Source: CAZGSN01 sp964371655
GTDB lineage: Bacteria; Desulfobacterota; Binatia; HRBIN30
Length of the DNA stretch: 36,718 nucleotides
Direction of reading: 5' to 3'
NCBI GenBank assembly: GCA_964371655.1
Contig: CAYJOD010000065.1
Span: 1-36,718, forward strand
Shown: positions 16,028 to 25,800 of the stretch, in pieces
Layout: each line of letters opens with the position of its first letter
Position numbering within the stretch: the first letter of the stretch is position 1
The notes under the pieces: generated by a model
Told to the model about the DNA's origin: nothing
The model's database searches: none
Seen by the model: only the letters and a program-made list of their open reading frames with translations
Position numbers and translations under genes: made by a program

Positions 16028-17119
16028 CTATCGATGCCTCTCCGTCTGTTGTCTGAACTCCGCTAGCGCCAGAGAGCAGCCGCGCGCTTCGGCGCCGGCG
16101 ACGCGGCCGACAACCTCGAAGCCGTCTTTCGTGAAACGACCGAGATCTTCGCTGAGCACGGCCACGGCGCTGCCGGTGTTGGCCAGGTCCACGTGGCAGA
16201 GGACGCCGCTTTCGCCGGCGGCAACGTCGCGTAGGGTTGCGGGATCAAGCACACGCGTCCGCAGCCAATGCGGTCCGGCTTTGGCGCGGTGGGTGACACG
16301 CCCGCGGTGGCGATCGCGAATGACGTTGTCGTAGTACTGCGACGACATCTCGCTCATGCCGTACTCATTGACGGCGTAGTAGCCGGGAATGGCGAAGGCG
16401 TTCCAGATCGCCTGCAACAGACCCTTACGCGACAAGATCCGCGGCGCGCCCTTGCTGCCGCCGGTGTCCATCACGCGGCTGCTGTGTGGCAAGCGGAAGG
16501 CCAGATCGCCGTCGCGGCAGTAGTCCAGGAAGCGAATCAACCCGCCCGTCGTCGTCAACAAGCACACCGGCCGTCCGCTCTGCTCGCAACGGCGCAGCGC
16601 CGCCGCGAACCCGGTGAAGTCGAAGTGCTCCTGCGCAGCGTAGGTGCCGCTACCGTCGTCGCCGTATGCTTCTATGGCCCAGGCGACCATCTGCGCCAGC
16701 GAAGATTCGGGACGCTCCTGCGCCGTTGGAATCAGCGACAGCAGGTCCAGCGAGGCGACGTCGGGGAACAGGAACTCCTTCATCCCCGTCACCGCCGCGG
16801 CGCGATACAAACGCAAATCGGGCATCCGATGTCGACTGCGAGACTCCACGCCCTGGGTCGTGCCGCTCGACACAAAGACGCGCTCGGGCGGAGCACAGCT
16901 GAGCTCGACATGCTTGAACGCCAACGCCGGCACCGGCGGAATCTGCCGCCAATCCTGCACCGTCGCCGGCGTTCGCCCCTGTCCTTCGCAGACACGACGG
17001 TAGGCCGCGATCGACTCGAACTGATGCGCAAAGATCTTGAGAGCGAGGTCTTCAAAGACCGCGGCACTCGAGTCGGCGATGAAACGCAAGACCTCGTCGT
17101 GGATCGGATGCTGGGTCAC
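16028..17119 (-). CDS. luxE: LuxE-type acyl-protein synthetase
   Basis: A 363-residue member of the LuxE family (PF04443-like), adenylate-forming enzymes related to phenylacetate-CoA ligase. LuxE activates a fatty acid with ATP and holds the acyl group on a cysteine for LuxC. Family features are PPVPALAFKHVELSC near 60-75, the P-loop-like FVSSGTTQG at about 82-90, LTTTGGLIRF, MDTGGSKGAPR, YYAVNEYGMSEMSSQYYDN (the conserved YGMSE adenylate motif) and the C-terminal DLGRFTKDGFEVVGRV. Length matches the family (about 370). The start is a GTG at 17119 with a weak ribosome site. luxC lies downstream on the same strand, but a plus-strand gene separates them. In-window partners suggest aldehyde production without luciferase. 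Confidence 0.87.
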   Translation of the reverse strand: MTQHPIHDEVLRFIADSSAAVFEDLALKIFAHQFESIAAYRRVCEGQGRTPATVQDWRQIPPVPALAFKHVELSCAPPERVFVSSGTTQGVESRSRHRMPDLRLYRAAAVTGMKEFLFPDVASLDLLSLIPTAQERPESSLAQMVAWAIEAYGDDGSGTYAAQEHFDFTGFAAALRRCEQSGRPVCLLTTTGGLIRFLDYCRDGDLAFRLPHSSRVMDTGGSKGAPRILSRKGLLQAIWNAFAIPGYYAVNEYGMSEMSSQYYDNVIRDRHRGRVTHRAKAGPHWLRTRVLDPATLRDVAAGESGVLCHVDLANTGSAVAVLSEDLGRFTKDGFEVVGRVAGAEARGCSLALAEFRQQTERHR

Positions 17120-17159
17120 AGGCTGGTTCTCAGCTCGATGTTAGGAAGAGAGCATCGAT

Positions 17160-17240
17160 TAACTGTAGACCTCAAGATTTGCCCGGTCTTGGGGACATAA
17201 AGGACGTAGGGGACAGCAGGGACGTAAGGCAGCATTGAAA
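17160..17240. other. Spacer with GGGGACA/GGACGTA words
   Basis: The 121-base spacer between luxE and phoA holds GGGGACATAAAGGACGTAGG followed by GGACAGCAGGGACGTAAGG. These are quasi-tandem words like one arm of the hairpin islands. I see no second arm within the window, so it may be a decayed copy. Confidence 0.5.
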
Positions 17241-18629
17241 TTAGTCGATGCCGAAGATGCGACCGAATCTGCTCCAGAAGCCGCAGGGCGCTGCATCGAT
17301 CAAATTCAGGGCGCGGGCCATAGTCTGGAAGAGCTCGGTCTGGTCGGTGACACCGACCACGTTCGCGGCTTGTGGGCCGTACGCGGCGATCCGCACCTGG
17401 GTGCCGGTGTGCCCTTGCCAATGCTCGGGAAGATTCGTCGCGTAGCTGAGGGTCATCGGCGCTCCTTCGTTGGTGATCAACGTGCTCAGCATGCCCGGCG
17501 GGTGGTCGGTGGCGGTCATGATCGCCGGGGAAACGATCTGGCTGGTCTGTCCGTGATCGGCGGCGACGATGACCAAGGTGTCGTCGCGGTTGCGGGCGAA
17601 GTCGAGCGCGACTTTCACCGCGGCGTCGAACCCAACCGTCTCTCCAATCTGGTTGCACGGAGCGGCAGCGTGATTCGCCTTGTCGATCAAGCCCCCTTCG
17701 ATCTGCAGAAAGAATCCAGCCCCTTTCCCGGACGAAAGCAGATCGAGCGCCTTGCGCGCCATCTGCGCCAGGCTTGGTTCCTCGGTGGGACGCCGGTTCT
17801 CCTTGCAGCGCTGCGGGCCGCTACCTGGGTAGACCTTCGCTGTTTCGCCGATCCATTCCGAGGTGAGATTCGCCGGCGCAAACAACCCCAGCAGCGGCGT
17901 GCCTGAAGTCGCGGTTGCAAGCTCGGTGGCGGTGGTCACCAGCGCATAGCCCTGGGCGCGAGCGACATCGACGACGGTCTGTCCGGCGTGGGGTCCAGCA
18001 TCGATGCTCTGCTCGAAGCGGGCTCGCCCGCCGCCCAGCAGCACGTCGACGTGTTGCTCCACCGTTTGCTCAGCGATCGACCCAAGACCACCCCTCGCCT
18101 TCGCGTATTGCGGGCAGCGAGCCATGTCGGCCGGTCCTTGGCAGGCGCGATCGTTGACATGCGCGACCAGGGCTGCGGGGGTTGCGTCGGTGAGCTCGGC
18201 GGTGGTGACGCTGCCGGTGCGCAAGCCATGCTCGACGGCAATCTCCACTATGGTTTTCAACGGCAGGTCGGTGCCGGCGCTTGTCGACAGACGGCGGTAG
18301 CTGGTCTTGTGCCCGGTCGCCCAGGCGGTGGCGCTGGCGGCCGAGTCGACGACGTAATCCGGTAGCTCGGGATTCTGCTCCGACACCGCATACGTCGTGT
18401 AGGTGCCGCTCAGCGGCAGGGTGTCGAGAGCTAGCCGTCCAGCGGCGCCGACATGGTAGTTGCGTGCAGCGGTGATCTCCGAGTCGCCCATGCCATCGCC
18501 GAGCAAGAGGATCACATTGCGCGCGCAACCGCCGCGGATCGCCGCGCGCACCTCCTTGGTGCGATCGGCCGGCGCCGCCGCGGCGGACAATGGAACCAAG
18601 AGAACCAAGAACACCCAGGCAGCTTTCAT
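17241..18629 (-). CDS. phoA: Alkaline phosphatase, PhoA type
   Basis: A 462-residue periplasmic phosphomonoesterase. The signal peptide is MKAAWVFLVLLVPLSAAAA. The metal-site motif LLGDGMGDSEITAARNY includes D45, DSAASATAW carries the phosphorylated serine S96, and TAELTDATPAALVAHVNDRACQG contains R161, equivalent to the phosphate-binding arginine of E. coli PhoA. AADHGQTSQI and GHTGTQVRIAAYGPQA supply the later zinc ligands. All key residues are present, and length is close to the E. coli enzyme (471). The ATG overlaps the addA stop by four bases (ATGA), so it can be translated by coupling. I see no obvious Pho box. Phosphate limitation control is known for the family but is not shown here, and the addA linkage suggests partly constitutive expression. 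Confidence 0.94.
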   Translation of the reverse strand: MKAAWVFLVLLVPLSAAAAPADRTKEVRAAIRGGCARNVILLLGDGMGDSEITAARNYHVGAAGRLALDTLPLSGTYTTYAVSEQNPELPDYVVDSAASATAWATGHKTSYRRLSTSAGTDLPLKTIVEIAVEHGLRTGSVTTAELTDATPAALVAHVNDRACQGPADMARCPQYAKARGGLGSIAEQTVEQHVDVLLGGGRARFEQSIDAGPHAGQTVVDVARAQGYALVTTATELATATSGTPLLGLFAPANLTSEWIGETAKVYPGSGPQRCKENRRPTEEPSLAQMARKALDLLSSGKGAGFFLQIEGGLIDKANHAAAPCNQIGETVGFDAAVKVALDFARNRDDTLVIVAADHGQTSQIVSPAIMTATDHPPGMLSTLITNEGAPMTLSYATNLPEHWQGHTGTQVRIAAYGPQAANVVGVTDQTELFQTMARALNLIDAAPCGFWSRFGRIFGID

Positions 18630-21600
18630 CGCACCACTCCCGCATGCAGAAACCAGAGCTCGAACCGCGGCGCGTGCTCCAACCCCAGCGCCTCCTGGAG
18701 CGCACGCGCGTAGAGCGCGCCCTGCGATGCGTAGACGCCAGCCCGCTCCTGCAGCTGATCTTCCGTCGCGACCGCATCCGTCTTGTAGTCGACGATGAAC
18801 AAAGCGCCATCGGCGGGGTCGCGGCAGAGCAGATCAATCGCACCGCTGACGAAGCCGACGGCACCCGTCTCCGCGAGCGGCGGCAGCAGCACCGGAAGCT
18901 CACGTGCCACGATATGTGCGCGCAGGGCCACGAAGCGCTCCCACAAGGGCCCGGAGCGGAAGCGCCGCAGCGTCGCCGTCGCGCGCGCCACCGCCTGTGC
19001 CCGTTGCTCGGCGTCCAGCGCCGCCGGCATCCCGACCTCCAGGCTCTGCGCTTGAGCCTCGATCTCGACATCGGGGTCACGCTCCAGGTCGAATGCTTCA
19101 AGGGCGCGATGTACCGCCGTACCGGCGGCAAGCGCGACTGCTTCGGCGCCGTCGGCTGTCGCCACGCCGGCGCTGGTTTCGGGTCGCGTGCGCACATCGA
19201 ACTGCCGCGCCAGCAGCTCGTGCAGCTCCTTGTGCGCCTCTTCCGAGATGGGAGCGGAGTAGCGCCGCGTGCTGCGTTGCCGCGCCTCGGCGCAGAGCAC
19301 GCGTAGGCGTGCATTGGCCGTGGCGATCGCAGCGATCCGTGGCGCAAACGGCTCGTCGATGGATGCCGCGACGGATTGCAACGGCGCCGAGCTCAGGGCG
19401 GGGAACACCCAACGTGCCTGCGCGTCATCGACATGCGCCACACCGGATTCGGCCGCCGTGTTCCAAGCGCGATTCAGATCGGGTGGGGCGAGAGCACGAC
19501 TGCGCAGAAGATCGATGTGGCTCTTCGCCGCGGCTGCGGCCGGCGGGTTCCCGTCTGCCGGCCAGCGACCGGCGAGAACGAGGCGCTGCTTCGCGCGCGT
19601 CATCGCGACGTACAACGTGCGCACGCGCTCCGCCGCTTCGACCTCGCGGCGGTGTGCCTCGACCGCTGCAAATCCCGGCGTCGGCGTATCGAAGAGTCTG
19701 TATTCCCAGCGGCCGTCGATCTCCGCCGCGTCGTTGGCGAGCTTGCGCTCCGGCCGCGTCTCCTTGTGCAGCTGCACCAGATACACATGCCCGAAGTCGA
19801 GTCCCTTGGCTTGATGGATCGAGGTGATCACCACCGCGTCCTCGCCCGCATCTTTCGGACGCGCCTCCGCCGCTTCGTCCGCCGCGCTGATGCTGAGTCG
19901 CAGCGCGCGCAGCACCGCATGCGCATCGCCGCTGGCGTTTTCCAGGGCCGTCTGCAAGCGCGCAAAGAAGCGTTCGAGGTTGGCGAGCCGATAGCGACCG
20001 AGATAGCGAGCGGCTTCGGTAGCCTCCGGCAGCAGAGTTGTGCGCAACTTTTCCAAGATCAGGTCGGACGGATCGTTTCGAAACGATTCGCGCAAAGCGC
20101 CGAGATGCCGTACCGCCGCGCGCAGGGTAGTATCCCAACCGCGCACGCGCTCGATGCCGGGGACGTCGCTGGGGGTGGCCGCGGCCGCCGTGGCAATGGC
20201 GCGATCCAAGTGAGCGAAACGCTCCGGGTCAGGCCTGCTCAGCTCCGTCATCAGGGCCGGGAACTGCTGGGCCCAGAGCGGGATCAGCGCCGCGTCGGGG
20301 ACACCGACGAGCGCCGAGCGCAGGAAGGCAACCAGGGCGATGTGGTCGCTGGGTTCGAGCAGGCATTGGACGAGGGCCCACGCTTCGATGACCTCGCGGC
20401 GCTGGAAGTAGCTGCGGTCGCGCTCGACGACATACGGAATCGCCGCATCGCGCAAGGCGCCGAGATAGACTTCGATATCGCTGGTGCTGCGCATGAGCAC
20501 CGCGACATCCGACCAGGCGACGGCGTGCTCGGCGTGCAAGAGGGCGATGTCGCGCGCCAGCGCCGCCGCCTCGATGCGACTCGCCGCCACCACCGACGTT
20601 ACCATCTGATCGCCGGCGTCTTGCCAGGACACCCAGTACTCGACCGGTGCGAAGGCACCGGCGTCGAAACCCGCCGCGCTGGCCAGTCGCTCGCAAGGCA
20701 CGAGCGGCTGGAACGCCGGCTGCACGCCTTGGTGCGCCAGCATCACGGGCGCCGCCACGTGCTCCACTTCGTCGAGGATTGCCGGCACCGAGCGAAAGTT
20801 CACCGCCAGCTGGTAGACCTCACCGCCGTGCGTGCACACCTCGGCGACGAAGTCGTCGTAGGCGCGTAGGTCGGCATTGCGCCAGCCGTAGATGGACTGC
20901 TTGGGATCGCCGACGATGAACAAGCCCGGGCGCCGTGTCGTGGCGCCGCTCAGAGCGAGAATGCGGATGATGCCGCATTGGATCTGGTCGGTGTCCTGAA
21001 ACTCGTCGACGAGGAGTTGGTCGATGCCGGTAGATACGCGTTCGGCCACGGCGGGGTTGCGGCTGAGCAAGGTGAAGGCATCGTGCAACAAGGCCGCGAA
21101 CGTCTCCACCCCGCGCGCCCGCAGCTGTGCCTGCACCTCGGCGAGCAACGGACGCAGAACGCCGCGGCCGAGGTTGAGGAGCTCGGGGTCCAGTGTGGCC
21201 AAGTGCAGGATCACCAGGCGCAGGTCGGCGCAGCAGGGCGCCAGCTCCTCCCCGAGCCCGCCAAGCGCTTTGGCTTCGGTCGCGTTGAGCTTGCCCTTTC
21301 CCCAGTCGTGCAGGCGCGTCAGGTTTTCCTGTGGCCACAGCTCCTTGAGCCGCGCGATCAAGGCGCCCAGGCGTTGGCTCGAATCGGTGCCACCATCTGC
21401 GTGCCGCGATTCCTCCCGAGAGTTGGAGGTTGAGTTTTCGATGAACGTGACGGACGCGGCCACGCTGTCCAGCACCGCTTCGGAGCGCTTCAGACGTGGC
21501 TTCTGACCGTACAGGCGGCCGCCCGCGATTCGCTGCAACGCTCGCAGCTTTGTCGCCAAAGCAGCGGTCAGGACCTCGACGACCTCCCCGGAAAACGGCT

Positions 21601-22306
21601 CGGCGTCGAGTGCCGCGGGACTCACCCCGGCGCGAACCAGCGCCTGCAAGGCCTCGTTGATCTCTGCGGGTCCTTGCCGGTGCACGGCGAGGGCGAGAAA
21701 GCCCGGATCGCCGGCGTCGGTATAGGCATCGCGCAGATGTGCTTCGATGACATCGCGGATCACCTCGGCTTGCAGCAGGCCGTCGGCATCGACTTGAAAG
21801 TTCGGATGCACCCCGGCCTCGATCGGGTAGGTGCTGAGCAGACGGCGGCAGAAGGCGTGGATCGTGCGCACGACCAGATGATCGAGCCCGCACATGAGCG
21901 CCCGCGCCCGCGTGCAACGCTGCTGGCGATCACCGGGAAGAAGCCTGTCGTCGACACCCACGAGGGCTTCGTCGCGTGCAATTTTGCCGAAGGTCTCGGC
22001 GATGCGCTCGGCCATTTCGGCGGCGGCGGCTTCGGTGAACGTAATCGCAACGACGCGCTGCAGGACCCGCGTGGCGATGCGTTCGACGGGCAGCTCCGCC
22101 GCCTGGCCCAGCGGCGTCGCGCGCAACTCCGTCTCGGCGCGCGTCCAACCGGGTCCCATGCACCAGGTCGCCACGCGTGCCACCAGCGTGCGCGTCTTGC
22201 CGGTGCCGGCACCCGCCTCGAGCACCAGCGGGCGATCAAAGATCGTCTGCGCCGCCCGGCGCGCGCCGGCGTCGCGAGCCCGCAGCTCGTCAGGGCTCAG
22301 CGACAT
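18626..22306 (-). CDS. addA: AddA: UvrD-family helicase-nuclease subunit
   Basis: A 1226-residue SF1A helicase fused to a RecB-type nuclease. It would unwind and degrade double-strand ends with AddB and load RecA at recombination hotspots. Walker A AGAGTGKT is at 31-38 with K37. Motif II is LLVDEFQDTDQ, motif III GDPKQSIYGWRNAD, late motifs VVITSIHQAKGLDF and LYVAMTRAKQRLVLAGR. The C-terminal nuclease has FIVDYKTDAV with D1173 and K1175. All catalytic parts appear intact and length fits AddA. The ATG at 22306 has GGAAGG 5 bases upstream. addB lies upstream on the same strand, 536 bases away across a nested hairpin island, and phoA overlaps the 3' end. Confidence 0.92.
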   Translation of the reverse strand: MSLSPDELRARDAGARRAAQTIFDRPLVLEAGAGTGKTRTLVARVATWCMGPGWTRAETELRATPLGQAAELPVERIATRVLQRVVAITFTEAAAAEMAERIAETFGKIARDEALVGVDDRLLPGDRQQRCTRARALMCGLDHLVVRTIHAFCRRLLSTYPIEAGVHPNFQVDADGLLQAEVIRDVIEAHLRDAYTDAGDPGFLALAVHRQGPAEINEALQALVRAGVSPAALDAEPFSGEVVEVLTAALATKLRALQRIAGGRLYGQKPRLKRSEAVLDSVAASVTFIENSTSNSREESRHADGGTDSSQRLGALIARLKELWPQENLTRLHDWGKGKLNATEAKALGGLGEELAPCCADLRLVILHLATLDPELLNLGRGVLRPLLAEVQAQLRARGVETFAALLHDAFTLLSRNPAVAERVSTGIDQLLVDEFQDTDQIQCGIIRILALSGATTRRPGLFIVGDPKQSIYGWRNADLRAYDDFVAEVCTHGGEVYQLAVNFRSVPAILDEVEHVAAPVMLAHQGVQPAFQPLVPCERLASAAGFDAGAFAPVEYWVSWQDAGDQMVTSVVAASRIEAAALARDIALLHAEHAVAWSDVAVLMRSTSDIEVYLGALRDAAIPYVVERDRSYFQRREVIEAWALVQCLLEPSDHIALVAFLRSALVGVPDAALIPLWAQQFPALMTELSRPDPERFAHLDRAIATAAAATPSDVPGIERVRGWDTTLRAAVRHLGALRESFRNDPSDLILEKLRTTLLPEATEAARYLGRYRLANLERFFARLQTALENASGDAHAVLRALRLSISAADEAAEARPKDAGEDAVVITSIHQAKGLDFGHVYLVQLHKETRPERKLANDAAEIDGRWEYRLFDTPTPGFAAVEAHRREVEAAERVRTLYVAMTRAKQRLVLAGRWPADGNPPAAAAAKSHIDLLRSRALAPPDLNRAWNTAAESGVAHVDDAQARWVFPALSSAPLQSVAASIDEPFAPRIAAIATANARLRVLCAEARQRSTRRYSAPISEEAHKELHELLARQFDVRTRPETSAGVATADGAEAVALAAGTAVHRALEAFDLERDPDVEIEAQAQSLEVGMPAALDAEQRAQAVARATATLRRFRSGPLWERFVALRAHIVARELPVLLPPLAETGAVGFVSGAIDLLCRDPADGALFIVDYKTDAVATEDQLQERAGVYASQGALYARALQEALGLEHAPRFELWFLHAGVVR

Positions 22307-22410
22307 GAAGACCTTCCATCATGACTGCGGCGTGCGAATGTTCTCACGGCGCGGCTCGGCGGCGTCAGGAGTTTGGCCTTTGGATGTTGCATCGGCTGGG
22401 AAGGAACCTT

Positions 22411-22778
22411 GGTGGTATAGGCTTCTAGCGGCATCATTACACACAACTCGCAGCCCGGCCTTGGCGCTTTGTCCCGAAGCATCCCGGAGGGATGACAGCG
22501 ATTAGCCGGTGGTTGAGGCCACCGGCCGATACCACCGGCTTCGGGGCCGGATATCGTGCACCCCGGTAGGGGTGCCAGCTGTCGCAAGCCTTCTCGCCCC
22601 GCTGAGCACGATGTGCTTGCACCCCTACCGGGGTGCGAAATACGGGGGCCACGTATGATCCGGTGGTATCGCTTCGCTCAACCACCGGCTAATGTCTCCG
22701 ACCCCTTCGGGGTCCAGAAACCAGATACGCGTGCATGCCGAATTGTGTGTAACGATGTGTTTGGACGCCTATACCACC
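22411..22778. repeat. 368-bp nested palindromic island between addB and addA (island C)
   Basis: The outermost arms are 22411-22450 and 22739-22778, pairing at 32 of 40 positions (GGTGGTATAGGC and TTACACACAA blocks). The next layer has ATCCCGGAGGGAT at about 22480 against ACCCCTTCGGGGT at about 22701. The middle layer is ATTAGCCGGTGGTTGAG (22501-) against CTCAACCACCGGCTAAT (to 22693), with ATACCACCGG against CCGGTGGTAT inside. The inner layer is GCACCCCGGTAGGGGTGC (22558-22575) against GCACCCCTACCGGGGTGC (22618-22635), both of them palindromic themselves. It occupies most of the 536-base spacer. The rest holds no gene. Confidence 0.88.
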
Positions 22779-22842
22779 GGGTCGGCTGTCGGTGGCCAAA
22801 TGGGTAGACTTTAGTGGAGCGGCGTCATTCGGCGTCCGGCAT

Positions 22843-25800
22843 CTACTCCTCATCCGGCTTCTCCGCTTCCTTCGACCCGAGTTGCCACAGCGCCAGCAGC
22901 GTGCGCTCGGCGTCGTCGGACGGCTGACTCTTCGCGTCCTCTCCCCATTCGCGCAGGCGGCGGCGCGACGTCGAGTCACCGCGCAGACAAGCGGCGGAGA
23001 CGTCGCAGAACTCGCAGGCCGGGGGTTCTTTGTCTTGGTCGGCCGCGACCAGGCGCGGGAAAAAGCTCCCTGTTCTCCAGGCGTCGAGCACCGTCGCGAC
23101 CGTCGTCGCGAATGCCTGCGTCACCTCCTCGTTGTCGGACGCAACAACGGCCTCGCGCGCGTAGTCGTCGATATCCGGTCGCAAGAAGGCGTAGCGACCG
23201 GCGCCGCCGGCGGCGAAGGCGCGCGCCGCCAACGCGTAGGCTGCAGCTTGCAACGCTTCGCCGCTGCGTACTTTGTCGACGAGCTTTCGTTGTCGCGTCG
23301 GCTCCGTCTTTGCGTCCGGGAACGGCTTGCCGGTCTTGTAGTCGGTGAGGCGCAAGGCTTCGCCGCTGCGGTCGACACGATCGGCGCGAAACCACACTTC
23401 GCTGTCGGGGCCGAGGCGCACGTATCCTTCCGCCTCGGTCGCGAGCACCGCCGGTGGGGTGCTCCCCCACTCGTACAGATGTGCCGCCTCCAGATACGGA
23501 CGCGCCCATTCGACCAGCACCCGCTCGAAACCGGGCAGGCCAAGACCCTCCGCGCTGAGCACGCGCGCCGCCGCGGCTCGCAGCATGCTTTCAACCTTGG
23601 CCGGCGGTGGCCAGGCAACCGCCAGGGCATGGCGCTGGGCGACCGCTGCCAGATCGCATGGCGTGTCGCCAGCGGGCGCAGCGGCGATCTCCTCCAAGAC
23701 TTGGTGCACCGTGCTTCCAACCATCAACGGCGAAATGTCGGGCAGGCTCGCGAGCGGATCGGGAGCCTGCTCGAGCCCGAGCAGGCGCAGCAGGAAGGTC
23801 TGCCACGGACATCTCGCCACGCGCTCGATGGTGGTCACGTATAAACGTTGGCGGCGCAGGTCGGCGGGCGCGCGCAGGGCTCCGATAAATCCGAAGTACG
23901 GGCCGAGCCGCCGCCGCCGCGCGCGGCCGTCGGCGCTGCGCAGGTCCGGATCGATCTCGTTGAGGACGGCGATTCGCGTCCGCGCCAGCGCCACGTTCTC
24001 CACGCCTTCGACCGCGGCAAGCGCCAGCGGCAGCACCTGCGCAAAGACGCTTCGATTCGCATACAGGCCGGCGAGCACAGCGTGCTCGTGGGCCGGACGG
24101 AGCGACTCAGCACCATCCGGGGCATAGAGCGAGGCAACGGTTTCCACACCCAGCTCGGGGCGTGCCGCGGTCAGACGCTCGACGAGGCTCGACGCCGCAC
24201 GTGGCTTGCCGTCATCGTCGATGAATTGCCAAGAGAGGGTGACCTTGCGGCTGGCAGCGAGGAGCTGGGCGAACAGGTAGCGTTCTTCATCGTACCCGAT
24301 CTCTTTGATGGGCAGGTCGGGCAGAACCGCGGTGAGGGCACGCCGCAGGGGGTCGGGGAGCAGCGGGTCTTCGCGCACCACGCGCGGAAATACATCACGA
24401 TTGACTCCGAGGACGAACAGGTGTTGCCAGGTCCGCGCCCGCGCTTCGACGACGGACAGAATCTGTACACCGGCGCCGGCGCCGCCAAGCACGCTGGCAC
24501 CGACCTCACCCGTTACTCGTTCAAGCAGCGCCAAGAACTCATCGCGCTCGAGCATGAAGTCGTGTGGCAGCGACTGCAGGAGCCGGGTCAAGGTGGTGAG
24601 CGGCTCGCTGTCGGGTTGCCAGCCGAGTTCGCCGGCCACGTGCGCGGTGGTGCACGCGACGTGTTCGCCCAAGCTTGCCTGGGGCGGCCATTGTCGCCAA
24701 AGGCGCAGCAGCCGCGCCGCGGCGGCGATCGCGTTGCGCCACACCTGCGGCTGCAGCTTGCGGCGCTCGGCGCTGGGCGCGCGCTCGGGGTTGTCTTCGT
24801 CGGCATACAGACCACGGCGCACGGGCAAGAGCAGAGCGGCGCGCCCGGAGAGAGTCGTGTCGGGGTCCAAAGCGGCGGCATCACCGACCCGCGCGGCGCC
24901 GTGAGCGCGCAGGCCGACGCGCAGGTCGGCGCGCTGCATCACGGTGAGCTCAATCTCTCCCAGACGAACCGCGGCATCGAGCCAACGCTCGACCGGCGCG
25001 CGCTCTCCGTGTTTGAGAAGATCGAGGACGGCGCCAAGACGGCGACCGCTACCGTCGATCGGGCCGCGCACGCCGAGAGCGGAGAACGGGATTCCCAGGC
25101 GTGCAAGGTGGGTGCGTAGCGCGATCACGTAGGGCGCCGGCTCGCGCAGGACAATGCCGATCCCCTCAGCGACCACACCGGCGTCAAGCAGAGCGCGGAT
25201 GCGATTGGCGACGGCGCGAACCTCCGCCTCGGCGCCGGGGGCCTGGAGCAGCGTGATGTTCGCGTGCTCAGAAGGGGGGCGGTTGGTGGGGTCGGCGTCA
25301 GCGTGCGTCGGCGCCGCGGCTCCGAAGCGGGCACGCAGGCGATCAGTGAACGCAACGCTGGTGTCGGTTCGGATTGGATCGGCGGGATCGGTAACATAGT
25401 CGAGGTACATAGTGCCATCGTGGCGACGGATGAGCTCCTCGAGAAAATCGGCGGCGACGGCGGTAACGTCGGCGAAGCCATGCACCAGGAGAGCCCGCGC
25501 CGGCAGCAGGCGCGGCGGATCGGCCGCAAACGCATCGCGCGCGTGTTGCAGCAAGGTGGCGGCGCGGGTGACGCCGTAGCGCTCCATCGCCGCCAGCGCT
25601 TGCGTCGCCACATGCACCAGCGCTTGCGCGCGTGCACCTGCCGCGGCATCGGGCGCGGCCGCTGTCAATAGCTCGAGCAGAGGCTCGGCGTGCATCTCGG
25701 TGAAGCCGGCGTCGAGCAAGTCGGAAACCGTGGCCGTGACCGCGGCGTAGCCATCCATCAAATGGCCGAGGGCATCGCGCAGGGGCGGTTCGCACGCGGC

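Noticed and set aside
12375..17119. A bioluminescence operon
   Set aside because: LuxC and LuxE are present, but there are no luxA, luxB or luxD homologues in the window and the genes are separated by an opposite-strand gene.
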